Shown: positions 5,624-6,280 of the stretch, piece by piece | Position numbering within the stretch: the stretch's first letter is position 1 | Layout: every line of letters starts with the position of its first letter | From: Rhizobiaceae bacterium | GTDB taxonomy: Bacteria; Pseudomonadota; Alphaproteobacteria; Rhizobiales; Rhizobiaceae | Length of the DNA: 6,280 bases | NCBI GenBank assembly: GCA_020696915.1 | Contig: JAJFMR010000183.1 | Coordinates: 1 to 6,280 of the forward strand | Direction of reading: 5' to 3' | Translations under genes and position numbers: made by a program | The notes under the pieces: model-generated | Seen by the model: the letters and a program-made list of their open reading frames with translations, nothing else | What the model was told of the DNA's origin: nothing | Database searches by the model: none

Positions 5624-6280
5624 TCAGCCCTTCAGGTTCTTCAATGCTTCGCCCGCCTCGACGACGCCGCCGGCCGCAGCCTTGGCAAGAAGCTCCCGGG
5701 CGGTTGCGATGTCCTTCTTGCCGCCCAGGCCGTCGCGATGGAGGATGGCAAGATTGGCTTGCGCGTAGGGATTGCCCTGCTCCGCGGCATGCTTCAGCCA
5801 GAGCCTTGAAAAGGCGTAGTCGCGTTGCAGACCCTGACCGGAAGCCATCATGATGCCGACGGCGGTTTGCGCGTGCTCGTCTCCGACGGTCGCCGCGGCG
5901 AGCAGGACGTCGACGGATTGCTGCGCGGTGAGCTTGCCGGTCTGCTGTTGGTCGACGGACGCCTGGTATGCGCGAATCGATTTGCGCGTGTCACTGTCGA
6001 TGACGCCTGACACGACCGGAAGCGGATAGCCGAGCGCAATGAGCCCATACTGGAGGAATTGGGTCGGGATCTTTTCGGCCTGCTGCATGGCGGCGGCCCG
6101 CAGCCGGGAGCGTGTCGCCGAGGACGCCTCGCTCAGACCGCTGATTTGCCGGGCACGGGAGAGGCTTTCGACCCTGGCCTGCGCCAGATCGGCGAAGGCT
6201 CCGCCGGGAAAAGCCCGCAGATAGGCTTCGAAATCGCCGGGAAGATCACTTTCCCGGATCGTGCCCCAATAAAGTTCCTC
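5624..6280 (-). CDS. Peptidoglycan-binding-like / Sel1-repeat protein, 5' partial (runs off the right edge)
   Basis: The minus-strand frame has no stop between 5626 and base 6280. An ATG at 6088 is available, but 64 further in-frame residues upstream look like real protein, so the start lies outside the window. The visible 218 residues, numbered from the window edge, show three parts. Residues 4-40 form a linker motif (W5, I8, S11, P14, then DFEAYL and FPGGAFADLA). Residues 75-130 resemble the PG_binding_1 fold (LIALGYPLPVVSGVIDSDTR, then IRAYQ and TGKLT). Residues 136-208 form about two Sel1-type TPR repeats (A.TAVGIMMASGQGL, then WLKHAAEQG and AQANLAILHRDGLG). Such parts usually mediate envelope or protein contacts, not catalysis. 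From memory, similar linkers follow caspase-like (peptidase C14) domains in rhizobial proteins, so an enzymatic N-terminal domain may lie beyond 6280. The gene is followed after 2 nt by the SUMF1-domain gene, suggesting a shared operon and function. Confidence 0.85.
   Translation of the reverse strand, partial: EELYWGTIRESDLPGDFEAYLRAFPGGAFADLAQARVESLSRARQISGLSEASSATRSRLRAAAMQQAEKIPTQFLQYGLIALGYPLPVVSGVIDSDTRKSIRAYQASVDQQQTGKLTAQQSVDVLLAAATVGDEHAQTAVGIMMASGQGLQRDYAFSRLWLKHAAEQGNPYAQANLAILHRDGLGGKKDIATARELLAKAAAGGVVEAGEALKNLKG
5628..5633 (-). promoter_or_regulatory. Ribosome binding site for the downstream SUMF1-domain gene
   Basis: GAAGGG on the minus strand lies 6 nt before the ATG at 5621. 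It sits inside the last codons of the preceding Sel1-repeat gene, whose TGA is at 5626-5624. This fixes the start of the SUMF1-domain gene and fits translational coupling. Confidence 0.65.

Overview
This GC-rich window comes from a bacterium, most probably an alphaproteobacterium of the rhizobial type. That placement is inferred from base composition and from the mix of protein families, not from a marker gene. The window holds five protein-coding genes, and two of them run off the window edges. I found no RNA gene, mobile element, CRISPR array or repeat family.

Left half (1-3845): a large gene on the + strand, open at its 5' end, encodes a fusion protein. It has an unassigned, mostly helical N-terminal part, then an O-GlcNAc-transferase/SPINDLY-type glycosyltransferase domain (GT41-like), then a PAPS-dependent sulfotransferase domain. 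It converges on, and overlaps by 25 bp, a minus-strand gene for an extended-SDR nucleotide-sugar epimerase/dehydratase that resembles CDP-paratose 2-epimerase (CDP-tyvelose epimerase). Together they look like part of a locus that makes and decorates a surface glycan or glycoprotein: one enzyme remodels an activated sugar, the other adds a sugar and possibly a sulfate.

Right half (3846-6280): after a short divergent intergenic region comes a + strand gene for an exported SUMF1/FGE-sulfatase-domain protein. It converges, with a 30-bp gap, on a paralogous minus-strand gene. The paralogs keep the same eight-cysteine pattern and both lack the C-terminal catalytic cysteine pair of true formylglycine-generating enzymes. 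They also share a shortened N-terminal part of the fold, so they look like one compact, probably periplasmic, disulfide-rich subfamily. The minus-strand paralog lies 2 nt downstream of, and is probably translationally coupled to, a gene with a peptidoglycan-binding-like domain and Sel1 repeats. That gene is open to the right edge of the window. Its visible N-terminal part carries a W..I..S..P.DFE.YL linker which, from memory, often follows caspase-like (peptidase C14) domains in rhizobial proteins.

The two halves may be unrelated modules. A sulfation/desulfation link (sulfotransferase plus sulfatase activator) is tempting, but the missing FGE cysteines argue against it. The most distinctive observations are the GT41-sulfotransferase fusion, the Phe in place of the catalytic Tyr in the epimerase, the convergent pair of cysteine-poor-site FGE-like paralogs, and the truncated Sel1 gene with its predicted upstream domain.
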